From: Caldilineaceae bacterium
GTDB taxonomy: Bacteria; Chloroflexota; Anaerolineae; Caldilineales; Caldilineaceae
Length of the DNA stretch: 64,000 nt
Assembly: GCA_022823185.1 (NCBI GenBank)
Contig: JAJDXQ010000013.1
Location: forward strand, 124,001 to 188,000
Reading direction: 5' to 3'
Below are positions 19,026 through 28,859 of this stretch, in pieces. A program made the translations under genes and the position numbers. Below the pieces are notes generated by a model. It did no database searches and was not told the origin of the DNA. It saw only the letters and a program-made list of their open reading frames with translations. The first letter of the stretch is position 1, and every line of letters starts with the position of its first letter.

Positions 19026-19760
19026 TCATTCGTCCTGTGTTTCATTGGATTCGTCGGTATCGCAGTTGCTGGTCGCGCTGTCGTGGCTGCCGTCATCGTC
19101 ACTGGTTTCGTCGTCGTCGTGGCTATGACCGTGGCCGTCATCTGCGCTGTCAGATTCTTCGCCATGCTCTTGATCCTCCGCTTCCATTTCTTCCTCGGGC
19201 AGGAGCAGGCAGGCAAACCAGTCGGCGACGCTGCCGGAAAAGTGGTGTTGCTCTTCATGAGCGGCCGAGGCAAGGGGTACGGCGGTTTCCAGATTGTCGT
19301 CGGCAAGCGCTTCGGCGAGTTGGGTGAGCGTTTCCACCAACTTCGTCCCTTCTTCCGCCAGTTCGGGCGGCCAGTTGACTGCGGCGAGCAGGGGAATAAG
19401 GCGCTTTATCTGTCCGGAATCGCCCGGCATGATCCCGTCACCGTCATGCAGCTGATCATAGAGTGCATGGATGTCGATTTGGTCGACCAGATAGACGGCG
19501 GCTATGGCGTCGAAAACGGGGTAGGCCAGTACCTGCTCGGTCGTTTCCTTTTTGTAGAGTTCCAGCTCCGCTACCTGGTTCTCGAGACCGGCGATTCGCT
19601 CGGCAAGGGATTCGAGAGTGGGGGCTTCATCCTCGTGGCTGTGGTCGTCTCCTTCGCTGGCAAGTAGTGAGGGGATCCCGGTGGCGGCGATGAAGAGAGC
19701 AAAAATGGCTGCCAGGCAAAGCAGCAGGAAGGAGAGGCGATTTGACTTGGTGAATGGCAT
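19026..19760 (-). CDS. exported His/Asp-rich putative metal-binding protein
   Basis: 244 residues with an N-terminal hydrophobic signal (LSFLLLCLAAIFALFIAATG), HSHEDE shortly after it, a predicted coiled coil (LESLAERIAGLENQVAELEL), a helical middle part, and a C-terminal tail packed with His, Asp, Glu and Ser (for example DDGHGHSHDDDETSDDDG). The tail is a likely low-affinity metal sponge (Cu, Zn or Ni). It stands immediately upstream of the CopC genes on the same strand, supporting a role in copper/metal handling. ATG 19760 is chosen over the longer frame because GAGGT precedes it and the signal peptide begins there. No named family recognised. Confidence 0.7.
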   Translation of the reverse strand: MPFTKSNRLSFLLLCLAAIFALFIAATGIPSLLASEGDDHSHEDEAPTLESLAERIAGLENQVAELELYKKETTEQVLAYPVFDAIAAVYLVDQIDIHALYDQLHDGDGIMPGDSGQIKRLIPLLAAVNWPPELAEEGTKLVETLTQLAEALADDNLETAVPLASAAHEEQHHFSGSVADWFACLLLPEEEMEAEDQEHGEESDSADDGHGHSHDDDETSDDDGSHDSATSNCDTDESNETQDE

Positions 19761-19921
19761 GGTAACCTCGTTTTCACTTGGGCAGCCGGCCATCTGCCGG
19801 CGGCGACCGGACTCCGGACCTTGGGGTGTCACTCAAGTATACCATTTGAAGCAGGGCGTGAAACACTGTTTTGGAAGAGGCGGATTGGCTGCCGGTTTGC
19901 AGGGGTTCAGGGCGGGCGGCC

Positions 19922-21766
19922 CTATTCACAGAACGGCAGTCCCAGGTTGTCCAGGTCGTTGTGCGCGATTTGCCGCAGGCTCGCTGGCAGACATCCCGTC
20001 AGGCGATTGCCGGCGAGGTAGAGGGTCGACAGGTTGGCAAGGTTGCTCAGCTCCGGCGGGATAGCCCCGGAGAGATCATTGTCGGAGAGGTCCAGTTCCT
20101 GCAGGTGGATGAGGGCCCCAATGCGGGCTGGGAGCGTGCCGGCCAGTTGGTTGCGGGGAAGATTGATCGCTGTCACGCGGCCGTCGTTGTCTGTGGTGAT
20201 GCCGAACCATTGTGAAAGGGGTGTATCGGAGCGCCAGTTGTCATCGCGCTCCCATTGCGACCCGCCGAGGGCAAAATAGAAGGCTCGGAGAGCCTCCCTG
20301 CAGGTCGGGAGGCGCAGGCTGTCGAGATCATCGATCCAGATGCGCAGCAACTCCGCCGGCATGCATCCGGTGAACTGGTTGCCTGAGGCATGGAGGATCA
20401 TGAGTTCATCAAGCTCCTTGAGCCACCATGGGAATATCCCGGTCAGGCTGTTCTCTGACAGTTCGAGCACCGTGAGACCGGTGAGCGCGCGAAGCTCGGT
20501 CGGGATAGGGCCGGTCAGATTGTTCGCAGAGAGATCCAGCCACACCAGATTTGGGAGGTTGCCGAGTTGGGGCGGGATGGGGCCGTCGAGCTGGTTGTCA
20601 TTCAACTCGAGGTTTGTCAGAGCGGCGAGGTTGGCCAGCGCGACCGGGATCGGTCCGGCCAGGCCGTTGCCGGACATGCGCAGGATCTCCAGGTTTGACA
20701 GGCTTGCCAGGGCTGGGGGAAGGTGGCCGTTGAGCAGATTGCGATTGAGGTTAATTTCAGTTACGCCGCCGTTCTCATCTGTGGTGACGCCATACCAGGT
20801 CCCAATTGGCTCCTCGCTCAACCAGTTGGCGTTACGGGCCCAGTTCACGCCACCGGTTGCATGGTAGAGCGCGACCAGCGCGTCCGTTTGCGAGAGCGGG
20901 ATCGGGGTCGGCAGGGCCTGCAAGGGCGCCTGGGGCAGCGCGGGCTGGGGGGATGGCGTCACACTCGACGCGGCTGTGGACGCTGCAGGGGGAACGGGCT
21001 GCGACGCTGGCGCGGGTAAAGCTGTGGGCGGCGCGGCAAATTGCGGCGGCGCGGCGGGCGTGTCCGCGTCGACATACGCGAAGCCTGAACCGGGTACGCC
21101 ACTGTTTAGCGCCAGGACGCGGTAGGTATATTGGCGGCCCGGCAGCACAGTGCTGTCCACGTGGCTGGTATCGGGACTGCCGGTATCCTGCACAAGGACG
21201 GAGAACTGGCCGGTTGGATCGGCTGCGCGGTCGCGACGCAGGACCTGATAGCCGCTGACGGCGTTGTTGTCCGCCGGCGCGGACCAGATTAGGCGTACGC
21301 TGTCGTGCGCCGCTTCTGCCTGCAGGTTGCGCGGCGGCCCCGGCGGCGCGGCTGCGGGCGCGACGACCGCTTCCGCGGGGGCAGTCCAGTCGCTTTCAGA
21401 ACCCTGGTAGCGGGCGCGCACACGCACCTGGTAGCGAACGCCCTGATCGAGGCCGGCAATGAGATAGGAGGCGGTGGTTGGGAAGGCGTTTCCGGGGTCG
21501 TTGCGGGCTGTGAGGAAGCGTTCGCCCGCGTGCGCCCAGTTCAGATGATAGTCGAGAGGCGCGTCGGCGGGAGCATCCCAGGAAACTTCAAGGGCGCCGG
21601 GTTGGGGGCTGGTCACGCGCACGGCGCCGATCGATCTGCTATCCTGCGGCGCGAATGCGGGACCCAGGAGGGTGGAAAGCGAGGGCAGAAGCGCCACCAG
21701 GGCTGCAAGGGCCAACCCGACGGCCAGCACGGTCAGGGCAAGTTTGACCTGGTTCTTTTTCGTCAT
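19922..21766 (-). CDS. membrane-anchored Fn3 + leucine-rich-repeat surface protein
   Basis: 614 residues. A single N-terminal membrane helix (LALTVLAVGLALAALVALLP), two fibronectin type III domains (about 45-135 and 140-240), a Pro/Ala/Ser-rich linker (about 240-300), then LRRs of the plant-specific type, with the repeat core LxxLxLxxNxLxGxIPxxL running from about 340, interrupted around 480-530 by a second cap-like segment, and a final TGCLPASL repeat. The segments TGGVNWARNANWLS and LGGSQWERDDNWRS are duplicated cap regions typical of bacterial plant-type LRR proteins. Likely exposed on the cell surface for protein or glycan binding. Partner unknown. Confidence 0.85.
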   Translation of the reverse strand: MTKKNQVKLALTVLAVGLALAALVALLPSLSTLLGPAFAPQDSRSIGAVRVTSPQPGALEVSWDAPADAPLDYHLNWAHAGERFLTARNDPGNAFPTTASYLIAGLDQGVRYQVRVRARYQGSESDWTAPAEAVVAPAAAPPGPPRNLQAEAAHDSVRLIWSAPADNNAVSGYQVLRRDRAADPTGQFSVLVQDTGSPDTSHVDSTVLPGRQYTYRVLALNSGVPGSGFAYVDADTPAAPPQFAAPPTALPAPASQPVPPAASTAASSVTPSPQPALPQAPLQALPTPIPLSQTDALVALYHATGGVNWARNANWLSEEPIGTWYGVTTDENGGVTEINLNRNLLNGHLPPALASLSNLEILRMSGNGLAGPIPVALANLAALTNLELNDNQLDGPIPPQLGNLPNLVWLDLSANNLTGPIPTELRALTGLTVLELSENSLTGIFPWWLKELDELMILHASGNQFTGCMPAELLRIWIDDLDSLRLPTCREALRAFYFALGGSQWERDDNWRSDTPLSQWFGITTDNDGRVTAINLPRNQLAGTLPARIGALIHLQELDLSDNDLSGAIPPELSNLANLSTLYLAGNRLTGCLPASLRQIAHNDLDNLGLPFCE

Positions 21767-21937
21767 CGGTTCGAAGCGCCCGTTCCAGGAACAGGAGCGG
21801 CAATCAGGTGTTGGTCGAGACAGGAGGCTTGCAGGGGGCCAGGCTGCGACAGCTTTGCAGCGACAAGCGCGGATCTGACATCCCTGCAGATTTTCGGGTC
21901 ACTGCTCGTTCGGTCAAGTCCAGGGGCAGGAGGAAGC

Positions 21938-21993
21938 AAAAAAGGGGGCGACATCCTTTGCAGCGCGGATGGGATGCCGACTCCCCCTTTTTT
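21938..21993. terminator. bidirectional terminator after tRNA-Pro
   Basis: A6G5 at 21938-21948 pairs with C5T6 at 21983-21993, with additional pairing inside (CGACATCC against GGATG...). On the minus strand it follows the tRNA-Pro gene by about 8 nt and ends in CCCCCTTTTTT. Confidence 0.8.
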
Positions 21994-21998
21994 ATGCA

Positions 21999-22074
<76 letters not shown>

Positions 22075-22140
22075 ACACAGGCAGGAGTATACCATGCGGG
22101 GGAGAGAGCTGGCAAATGCGGCGGAACTGCAGTGGAACTG

Positions 22141-22220
22141 CAGTGGTTAGTGGTCAGTGGTCAGTGGGTGGCGGGAGTGCAGTGGCTAGGGGTTAGGGCG
22201 CCCACGAGGGGCGCCCCTAC
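22141..22220. repeat. GTGGTCAGTGG tandem plus GGGCGCCC hairpin, intergenic repeat
   Basis: Contains TTAGTGGTCAGTGGTCAGTG units (22146-22166) followed by a hairpin of two GGGCGCCC arms (22196-22203 and 22209-22216, loop ACGAG) and TACAGGGGG. Similar pieces recur at 9404, 18918, 61459 and 61619, indicating a dispersed family. Confidence 0.6.
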
Positions 22221-22238
22221 AGGGGGCGGCGGGGCCGG

Positions 22239-23261
22239 TCAGACGCCGAGATGGGAGCCGATGAAGTCGGGGGCGCCGTTGAGAAATGAGGTAACTGTCA
22301 TCTGCCTTTTGCCGGCAGGCTGTACGACCTGGAGGGCGAGGAGACCGTCACCGGTACCGACGGCGACTATGTTCGCGGCAGAGAGGACCAGGCCGGGGGC
22401 TGCGGAACCGGGGATGACGCGGCCTTTCCACAGTTTGAAATTCTGATTTTTCCAGGTGGTGAAGGCGGCCGGCCAGGGGGCGTAGGCGCGAATCATCCTT
22501 TCAATGCGGGCCGCGGGCAAGGACCAGTCGACCTGGCCGTCCTGTTTTTTGACCAGGCGGCAGACCGACGGTTCGCCGGGCAGGTCGGCCTGCGCGATAG
22601 GCGCGACATCTCCGGCCAGCCAGCTGGGTATCGTTTCGGCAAGCAACCCTGCCCCGCGGTCGGCCAGCCGTTCGCTGAGGGAGGCGGTCGTATCGTCGGA
22701 TTGGATGGGAAGCCGGGCCTGGGCGAGCGCAGGGCCGGTATCCATGCCGGCGTCCATCAGCATGATGGTAACGCCGGACTCTGTCAGGCCATCGAGAAGC
22801 GCGGCGGTGATGGGTGAGGCGCCGCGATACGCGGGCAGCAGGCTTGCATGGACATTGAGACAGCCGAATGTCGGGATCTCCAGCAGGCGGGGCGGGAGGA
22901 TCTGACCGTAGGCGGCGACAACGATCAGGTCGGGGGATCGCATGCGGAGCCAGGCGAGCGGGTCCGGTCGGTCGGCGGCGGGCGGGGCGCCGCTCTGTCG
23001 AAGGCGTACCGGTTGCAGCACGGGCAGGTTCTGGTGCAGGGCGAAGGTTTTGACCGGCCCGGCGAGCAGTCTTTTGCCGCGGCCGGCCCTTCGATCCGGC
23101 TGCGTGACGACGCCGACGAGCTGCCAGCCAGCCTGCGCGGCCATACTGTGCAAGAGGGACAGGGAGGGCAGAGCGAATTCGGGCGTCCCCATGAAAACGA
23201 TGCGAATCGGTTCCGATATTTGGGACAGGGGAGCTGAAGGCTGCGCGACCATAGCGGTCAT
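22239..23261 (-). CDS. fmt: methionyl-tRNA formyltransferase
   Basis: Formylates Met-tRNAfMet for translation initiation. The 340-residue product shows RIVFMGTPEFALPSL at the start, the catalytic region GCLNVHASLLPAYRGASPI (about 133-151, with the Asn/His pair), DAGMDTGPAL further on (about 171), and a C-terminal OB-like tRNA-binding domain containing AYAPWPAAFTTW. An insertion (about 75-95, Pro/Ala/Arg rich) makes it slightly longer than E. coli Fmt (315). ATG 23261 or ATG 23252 may be used. The expected partner def (peptide deformylase) is not adjacent here. Confidence 0.96.
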   Translation of the reverse strand: MTAMVAQPSAPLSQISEPIRIVFMGTPEFALPSLSLLHSMAAQAGWQLVGVVTQPDRRAGRGKRLLAGPVKTFALHQNLPVLQPVRLRQSGAPPAADRPDPLAWLRMRSPDLIVVAAYGQILPPRLLEIPTFGCLNVHASLLPAYRGASPITAALLDGLTESGVTIMLMDAGMDTGPALAQARLPIQSDDTTASLSERLADRGAGLLAETIPSWLAGDVAPIAQADLPGEPSVCRLVKKQDGQVDWSLPAARIERMIRAYAPWPAAFTTWKNQNFKLWKGRVIPGSAAPGLVLSAANIVAVGTGDGLLALQVVQPAGKRQMTVTSFLNGAPDFIGSHLGV

Positions 23262-23506
23262 TGTAGCACAGTTTCGGGGGCCGATTGGAAACTTTCAGTG
23301 GGACCTTGCGTAGAGTAGTAAAGACGGCATTCAGGCACTGTGAAGATTTCCTGATCGCAGTTTTTGCCATTACAGGGCATACGCAGGAAATCGTCGATTC
23401 CCCCGATGTCTGGATGACGGGGAAGGGCAAAATGGTTCGCGGCAGGGAGAGAGTGGGGTAAGGTTTTGAGGCATGTTCTGCCGCACGTAGCCGACGGAGA
23501 AGAAGC

Positions 23507-24181
23507 GTGGAGAACAGGAAAGACGAGGAGCAGTGGGAAGAGGAATCTCCGGAACCGGAACCTGGCGAAGGCGGGCCGGAGGATGCGGAGACACCGCAGT
23601 CGACGCCGGTCGCAGGATCGGTCAACGCGCGGGAGGAGGCGGTTTCGGGCGCGGCTGATGGATCTGACGGGGCCGGCTTTAACGAGGGCCCTGAACCATC
23701 CCCCGCGGAGCAGTTTGCTGATTCGGCCCGGACGCAGGCCGGCGCGGCTGCGGATGCGCTGCGCCGCGGCGAATTCATGCACAACGCGGCGGTGGACATA
23801 AACGCTGACGGCGATGACCGATTGATCGCGTTGCTGTGTTATGTTACGCAGATGCTGATTCCGCTGGTGATGCCTATCCTGGTCCTGTTGAGCGCCAGCA
23901 GCAAGAAGCGCCCGTTTCAGCGTTTCCATGCAATTCAGAGCCTGGCGCTGATGACAACCTTCATCGTGTTCGGTTTGCTCCTGGCAGTCAGTTTGACGAT
24001 TGTGACTTTTGTCCCGGTCCTTGGGTGGCTGGTCACTGTCCTCACTGTAAGTTGCCTCATCCCGCTTCTGGCCTTGATGGGATACCTGGCCCTGGCCTAC
24101 TATGGCTATCAGGCCTACCAAGGCAAGCGGTTCGCGATCCCAGGGTTGACGAGCTTTTTGCAGGACCAGGGCTGGATCTAG
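23507..24181 (+). CDS. DUF4870/Tic20-like membrane protein with acidic N-terminal tail
   Basis: 224 residues. The first about 95 are acidic, Pro/Glu/Ala-rich and probably disordered. From DDRLIALLCYVTQMLIPLVM on there are three to four membrane helices with RPFQRFHAIQSLALM between the first two, the pattern of DUF4870 (Tic20-like) proteins; the function of bacterial members is unknown. GTG 23507 is preceded by GGAGAAGAAGC, a good ribosome site. It is divergent from fmt and is followed by two hairpins. Confidence 0.75.
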   Translation: MENRKDEEQWEEESPEPEPGEGGPEDAETPQSTPVAGSVNAREEAVSGAADGSDGAGFNEGPEPSPAEQFADSARTQAGAAADALRRGEFMHNAAVDINADGDDRLIALLCYVTQMLIPLVMPILVLLSASSKKRPFQRFHAIQSLALMTTFIVFGLLLAVSLTIVTFVPVLGWLVTVLTVSCLIPLLALMGYLALAYYGYQAYQGKRFAIPGLTSFLQDQGWI

Positions 24182-24206
24182 CGGGAAGATGCGTTGGACG
24201 TGAAAA

Positions 24207-24287
24207 GGGGGCGTCCCTTTCCGACCGGAACAGGACGCCCGTTCAAATTGAGAGGCCGGGCCGGCGATGACGCTGGCCCGGCCTTTT
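24207..24287 (+). terminator. tandem hairpins ending the DUF4870 gene
   Basis: First hairpin GGGCGTCC/GGACGCCC (about 24207-24240), second AGGCCGGGCC/GGCCCGGCCT (24253-24284) followed by TTTT. The second is a good intrinsic terminator. Confidence 0.75.
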
Positions 24288-24334
24288 CATATTGTGAGAG
24301 GTCAGGTTCCCGTCGGCTGAACGTCAGCCACCTG

Positions 24335-24364
24335 TTAGGAAACGGCATATAGTTCGCGTATACT
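24335..24364 (+). promoter_or_regulatory. candidate promoter for the nfeD-stomatin operon
   Basis: TTAGGA (24335-24340), 18-bp spacer, TATACT (24359-24364). It lies 123 bp before the GTG of nfeD in an otherwise gene-free 305-bp gap that also holds the preceding terminator. Hexamer match is moderate. Confidence 0.4.
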
Positions 24365-24487
24365 GATGGCGAGGTTGGAATCCAGGAATTGCGCTCCGAA
24401 TGGGCGCAAGAGTGCCCGGCAGGAACGGGGAACGGATAGACGGGGCACTGGGATAACGTCCTTCCCTCAGAACTCGCGGAGGAAACC

Positions 24488-24982
24488 GTGTTTACCGAGA
24501 ACATTGATGAGTTGATGCGCTGGGGATGGGTTGTCTTGGCCGTCTTCTTCTTCCTGGTGGAGATATTTACTGCCGGATTCGTGCTGCTGTGTTTTGGTAT
24601 CGGCGCGCTGGGCGCGGCGCTGGCCGCGTTTCTGGGGGCGGGCGTGGCATGGCAGCTTGTTGTATTCATCGCCGCAACGATCGCTGCCGTAGTGCTGGCG
24701 CGACCGTTCGCGGACCGCATTTCACGGCCCGGCGTACAGCAGATCGCGGGTGACCGGATGATCGGCAAGTGGGGGGTCGTTCTGCAGACTGTGGACCCGA
24801 TGGAGGGTACGGGCATGGTCCGGGTGGAAAGCGAGAGATGGCGGGCAGAGTCGACGGTCAATGTTCAGTTGGAGGTTGGCGAGGTTGTCAGAGTTGTAGG
24901 CGTAGACGGCGTTCGTCTACAGGTTGAGGCAACAGAGAGTGAAGAACCGAATACAGACAAGCAGGCCGAGTCTGCCGCATAG
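24488..24982 (+). CDS. NfeD family membrane protein (short, OB-fold type)
   Basis: 164 residues: two to three helices (about 12-75) followed by a C-terminal OB-fold domain containing [14 protein letters not shown] and [12 protein letters not shown], the standard NfeD1b layout without the serine-protease domain. NfeD1b proteins pair with SPFH proteins and are thought to assist membrane microdomain or quality-control functions. GTG 24488 is preceded by GGAGGAAACC. The SPFH partner follows 26 bp downstream, confirming the assignment. Confidence 0.9.
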   Translation: MFTENIDELMRWGWVVLAVFFFLVEIFTAGFVLLCFGIGALGAALAAFLGAGVAWQLVVFIAATIAAVVLARPFADRISRPGVQQIAGDRMIGKWGVVLQTVDPMEGTGMVRVESERWRAESTVNVQLEVGEVVRVVGVDGVRLQVEATESEEPNTDKQAESAA

Positions 24983-25008
24983 AGCGGCATAGTAAAAGGA
25001 GAAGGGAA

Positions 25009-25926
25009 ATGTTTTCGGTAATAGGGCCGATCTTGCTTTTGGTGGTCATTGCAGTCGCTGTGATCGTCGTTGCCTTTGCGACGATCCGCATCGTGCAGCC
25101 ATATCAGAAGGGTGTGGTCGAGCGGTTGGGCCGCTATCAGCGCACGGTTCAGCCAGGTCTTACGTTGATCATTCCGTTCGTGGACGCCATTCAGAAGGTA
25201 GACATGCGGGAGCAGGTGGTTGACGTGCCGCCCCAGGAGGTGATCACGAAGGACAATGTCGTGGTCACGGTGGACGCGATTGTCTACTTTGAGGCCACAG
25301 ACCCTGTCAAGCTGGTCTACAATGTGGCGGATTTCTACAACGCGGCGACCAAACTGGCGCAGACGAACCTGCGTAATGTGGTCGGCGAAATGGAGCTGGA
25401 TGCGGCGCTGACGAGCCGCGATCACATCAATGCGAAGCTGCGCGAGGTGCTGGACGACGCGACGGACAAGTGGGGCGTACGCGTGGTGCGGGTGGAGATC
25501 AAGCGCATCGATCCGCCGGCCGACGTGACAGAGGCGATGCACCGGCAGATGAAGGCTGAGCGGGAGAAGCGGGCGGCGATTCTTGACGCCGACGGGTTGC
25601 GCCAGGCCCAGGTTCTGAAGGCAGAAGGCGAGGCTGAAGCGGTGAAACGGGTGGCCGACGCGGAGCGGTACAAACTGGAGGTCGAGGCCACAGGCCAGGG
25701 CAACGCCATCACGACGGTGTTCAACGCCATCAAGGACGCGGAGCCCGATGACAAGCTGATCGCCATTCAGTACCTGGAGGCGCTGAAGGTCATAGCTGAC
25801 GGAGACGCGTCCAAGGTATTTCTGCCATACGAGGCGAGCGGCGTCCTGGGCGCGCTGGGCGGCGTGAAAGAGATCTTCAACGAACAGAATAACGGCAGCG
25901 CCGGCAGCAACGGCACACGGCCGTAA
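25009..25926 (+). CDS. SPFH/band-7 (stomatin/QmcA-like) protein
   Basis: 305 residues. One N-terminal membrane helix ([19 protein letters not shown]), then the PHB domain (about 30-190) with the stomatin signature [33 protein letters not shown] and [25 protein letters not shown] (written here in parts), and an Ala/Glu-rich coiled coil with [14 protein letters not shown]. It forms membrane-associated oligomers and is predicted to act with the upstream NfeD protein. Ribosome site AAAAGGAGAAGGGAA precedes ATG 25009. Confidence 0.94.
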   Translation: MFSVIGPILLLVVIAVAVIVVAFATIRIVQPYQKGVVERLGRYQRTVQPGLTLIIPFVDAIQKVDMREQVVDVPPQEVITKDNVVVTVDAIVYFEATDPVKLVYNVADFYNAATKLAQTNLRNVVGEMELDAALTSRDHINAKLREVLDDATDKWGVRVVRVEIKRIDPPADVTEAMHRQMKAEREKRAAILDADGLRQAQVLKAEGEAEAVKRVADAERYKLEVEATGQGNAITTVFNAIKDAEPDDKLIAIQYLEALKVIADGDASKVFLPYEASGVLGALGGVKEIFNEQNNGSAGSNGTRP

Positions 25927-26003
25927 GCGACGGCGAGGAGTGAGAAGCAGGCGCGTTCTCACTCCTCGTTCCCAACACCTCTGAATTTCCCTCTTACAAC
26001 CAA

Positions 26004-28841
26004 TCAGGCCTGGCCGACGCGCATGACTTCGAAGATGCGGCGTTGGGTTGCCTGCGCGGTGGCGGCGACGATGACCAGCACCATTACGATGATGAAGATG
26101 ATGGTGAGCTGGGTAATCTCGCCCTCGGCGATGACGGGCAGCATCGGCGGCAGGATCGCCTTTTCGTCGGCTGCGCTGCGGAAGTATGGGGTGAAGAGGA
26201 CGGAGACCCAGACGCCGATTGCCGCGCCGGCGGCGGTGCCGTAGATGACGAGCACGGCATATTCGATGGCGAGCTGGGTGATCAACTGGCGGCGGAACGC
26301 GCCGATGGCGCGCAGGACGCCGAACTGGTAGAACCGTTCGCGGAGCGAGGCGTAGCTGTGAATGAGGAAGGCCATCACGGCCATCAGCGCCGCGGCCAGG
26401 AAGCCGACGTTGAGCGCGCCGAAGACGCCGACCCGCTCCAGCTGAGATTTTTCTCTGATCAGCGACCCGACCACGTCGTGCCAGCGCAGCGTTTCAATGC
26501 CGCCGATTCGCAGCCTGCGGCGCACCTCCTCTCCCTGGCTGTTCTCCGGAGACCGCAGCCAGATCTCATAGGGGTAGATGGCGCCGCCGATCAGGTGCAG
26601 ATAGTCCAGGTTGGTGATGATTACGATCTCTTCCTGCTCGACAGTTGGGAAATAGTCGTAGACGCCGCTGACGACGAAATCAGTGCGCACGCTGACCCCC
26701 GGTTCCAGGATCACCCACAGATCGATGCGGTCGCCGATGCGCAGGAGGTGTTCGGCCAGAAACTCGCGCGAGACCAGCGCAGCCTCGGGCGCGGCGGCGA
26801 GCCGGTTCATGAGGCCGCCGAGCGAGTCGTCGGCGAAATCCGAGCGGAACCAGGAGACCGAGGCGAATTCGGCGCGGTCCACGCCCATCATGCGTTTGCC
26901 CTTTCTGCGGTCGGTTGAGAGCCCCTCGATGCGCATGCCGTAGCTGCCGACGCGAATGGCGCGGTCGGCGTCGAACCTCTCGGTAAACCAGGAGAGTTCA
27001 GGGGTAAAGTCGGCAACGGTTTCGTCGGCGCCAACGGTGACGGGCAGGAAGCGGAAGTCTCCGCCGGCCTGGTATTTGATGCGATCGACCAGCCACTTAT
27101 CCATGCTGGCGGCGAGAGAGTGGGTATAGATGCCCAGACCGAGGCAGATGATCACAAGGAGGAGAGGATTCAGATAGCTGTGCCCTTGCCGGCCGAGCTG
27201 GCGCAGGGCGAGATGGAAGACGGTGCCCGGCAACAGGCCGGCGAGTTTGTCGAGCAGATTCATGAGGGGCGAGAAGAAGCGCATGATGAGGAGCGAGGCG
27301 GTGAGGATGACCAGCGCGGGGGCCAGGATCAGGAGGGGGTCGCTGTACAGTTCGGACGCCTCCTCCTGCGCGAGGAGCGCGAACGCCTCTTGTTGACCCA
27401 GCTGTTGATAGGCGTAAACGGTTGGCACGATCAGGAGGAAATCGAGATAGGCGCGGCGCCAGAAGGGGCCGCGATCGGGCCGGGCGTAGGCGGTTTCAAA
27501 ATCGATGATACTGGCGCGTGCCGCGCTGATCGCCGGCAGCACGCGGGCGATGAAGGCCAGCGCCAGCGCGGCAACGATGAGCCAGACATCGACGCCCTGC
27601 AGGGAAACGGGCAGTGGATCGCGCAGGGTGAAATCAAGGAAGCTGTCGGTATAGCCCATGCCGCGGGCGATGATCATGCCGAGACCGAGGCCAAGGGGCA
27701 CACCCAGGACAAAGAGGAGCCACTCTTCGACCAGCACGAGCCAGAGGACGCGCATGGTGCCGGCGCCGCGGCTGACGAGGACGGATGTCTCTCTCTGTTG
27801 GGAGCGGGCGATAATGCCGGAGATCAGCACCAGGAAGTAGAGAAGGAAACCGATTGCGGGCACGTTCATGCTCAGCAGGAGAACGGTGAGGGTCGTCTGC
27901 CGCTGGACGAAATCTTTGAGCGGGTCCAATGGTGAGACATCCAGTTCGGCGCCGGGCAGGTATTTGCCGATGATGGTCATGCCCCTTTCGAAGCCGCGGG
28001 CGTAGGCGGCGGCGAAAGCGGGATTGAGGGTGGTGTCGTCGAGAGAGATGCGCCAGCTGGCGAAGCGGGAGCCGCCGGCCACCATCGGCTGCACCCGCTG
28101 CAGGTAGTCAGCCCGCCGGACGAAGAGCGCCTCCTTCATCGAGATATCCGGGGGGCGGAACCAGAAGGTGTCGTTCGGGTCGCGGGCGCGCCAGATGCCG
28201 ACGATTTCCACTTCGGTGCCGGGCAGGGCCGCGGTGGGCGCGACGCGAAACTTTTCGCCCGGCCGGACGCCCATTTCGGAAGCGAGATTATCGTGCATGA
28301 GCACGGAGAGGGGCCCGGTGGAGACACCTTCGTCGGATGGGTCTGCCCAGGTGGAACCGGCGGTGATTTCGAGTTCGGGCGCGACACCTGCCAGGTAGAC
28401 GAGATCGACCTGGGTGAGGAATTTGCTTTCGCCGCCGTAGCGTTCGTCGCCTTCGGGGCTGAGCAACATCATGCTGCCGCTCTCGAGGTGGACGCCGACG
28501 TCGTCGATGGGGAGCCCGATTTCGGAGGAGAGCGTGTCGGCGACGCTGCGCCCGGCCCGTTCGGCTGCGGGCACGTCCATCGGTTTGCGGGAGGAAGGGA
28601 AGAAGTAGACGCGCGTCGAGAAAGGGGGCCGCCCGGTGCGGGCGCTGAGCGCGTCAAGTTCTTCGTTCAGAATCACCCTGTCGACGGCCTGCGCGAAGAA
28701 ACCGGCGCTGCTGAGGAGGCCGACAGTCAGCACGATCTGGAAGAGCGCCAGCAGAGTCAAACCCAGGTTGCCGGCAAGACGCTTGTATGTAAGGAGTGTC
28801 AGCCCGCCGACCAGGCGAGGGAAGGTGAAAAGTATGCGCAC
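26004..28841 (-). CDS. giant FtsX/MacB-like permease without adjacent ATPase
   Basis: 945 residues. An N-terminal helix (about 25-50), a large extracytoplasmic domain (about 50-310), a first FtsX core of several helices (about 315-470), a YLDFLLIVPTVYAYQQL segment and further helices (to about 590), a second large outer domain (to about 790), and a terminal FtsX core of three helices ending in TQRRIFEVMRVGQA. This 'two-core' plan matches LolC/MacB-type ABC permeases acting in lipoprotein or lipid mechanics. No ABC ATPase lies within the window beside it. GTG 28841 is the only start near the first helix, without a clear ribosome site. It is paralogous to the gene at 48171. Confidence 0.82.
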   Translation of the reverse strand: MRILFTFPRLVGGLTLLTYKRLAGNLGLTLLALFQIVLTVGLLSSAGFFAQAVDRVILNEELDALSARTGRPPFSTRVYFFPSSRKPMDVPAAERAGRSVADTLSSEIGLPIDDVGVHLESGSMMLLSPEGDERYGGESKFLTQVDLVYLAGVAPELEITAGSTWADPSDEGVSTGPLSVLMHDNLASEMGVRPGEKFRVAPTAALPGTEVEIVGIWRARDPNDTFWFRPPDISMKEALFVRRADYLQRVQPMVAGGSRFASWRISLDDTTLNPAFAAAYARGFERGMTIIGKYLPGAELDVSPLDPLKDFVQRQTTLTVLLLSMNVPAIGFLLYFLVLISGIIARSQQRETSVLVSRGAGTMRVLWLVLVEEWLLFVLGVPLGLGLGMIIARGMGYTDSFLDFTLRDPLPVSLQGVDVWLIVAALALAFIARVLPAISAARASIIDFETAYARPDRGPFWRRAYLDFLLIVPTVYAYQQLGQQEAFALLAQEEASELYSDPLLILAPALVILTASLLIMRFFSPLMNLLDKLAGLLPGTVFHLALRQLGRQGHSYLNPLLLVIICLGLGIYTHSLAASMDKWLVDRIKYQAGGDFRFLPVTVGADETVADFTPELSWFTERFDADRAIRVGSYGMRIEGLSTDRRKGKRMMGVDRAEFASVSWFRSDFADDSLGGLMNRLAAAPEAALVSREFLAEHLLRIGDRIDLWVILEPGVSVRTDFVVSGVYDYFPTVEQEEIVIITNLDYLHLIGGAIYPYEIWLRSPENSQGEEVRRRLRIGGIETLRWHDVVGSLIREKSQLERVGVFGALNVGFLAAALMAVMAFLIHSYASLRERFYQFGVLRAIGAFRRQLITQLAIEYAVLVIYGTAAGAAIGVWVSVLFTPYFRSAADEKAILPPMLPVIAEGEITQLTIIFIIVMVLVIVAATAQATQRRIFEVMRVGQA

Positions 28842-28859
28842 GGAATTATGTTAGAGAAA

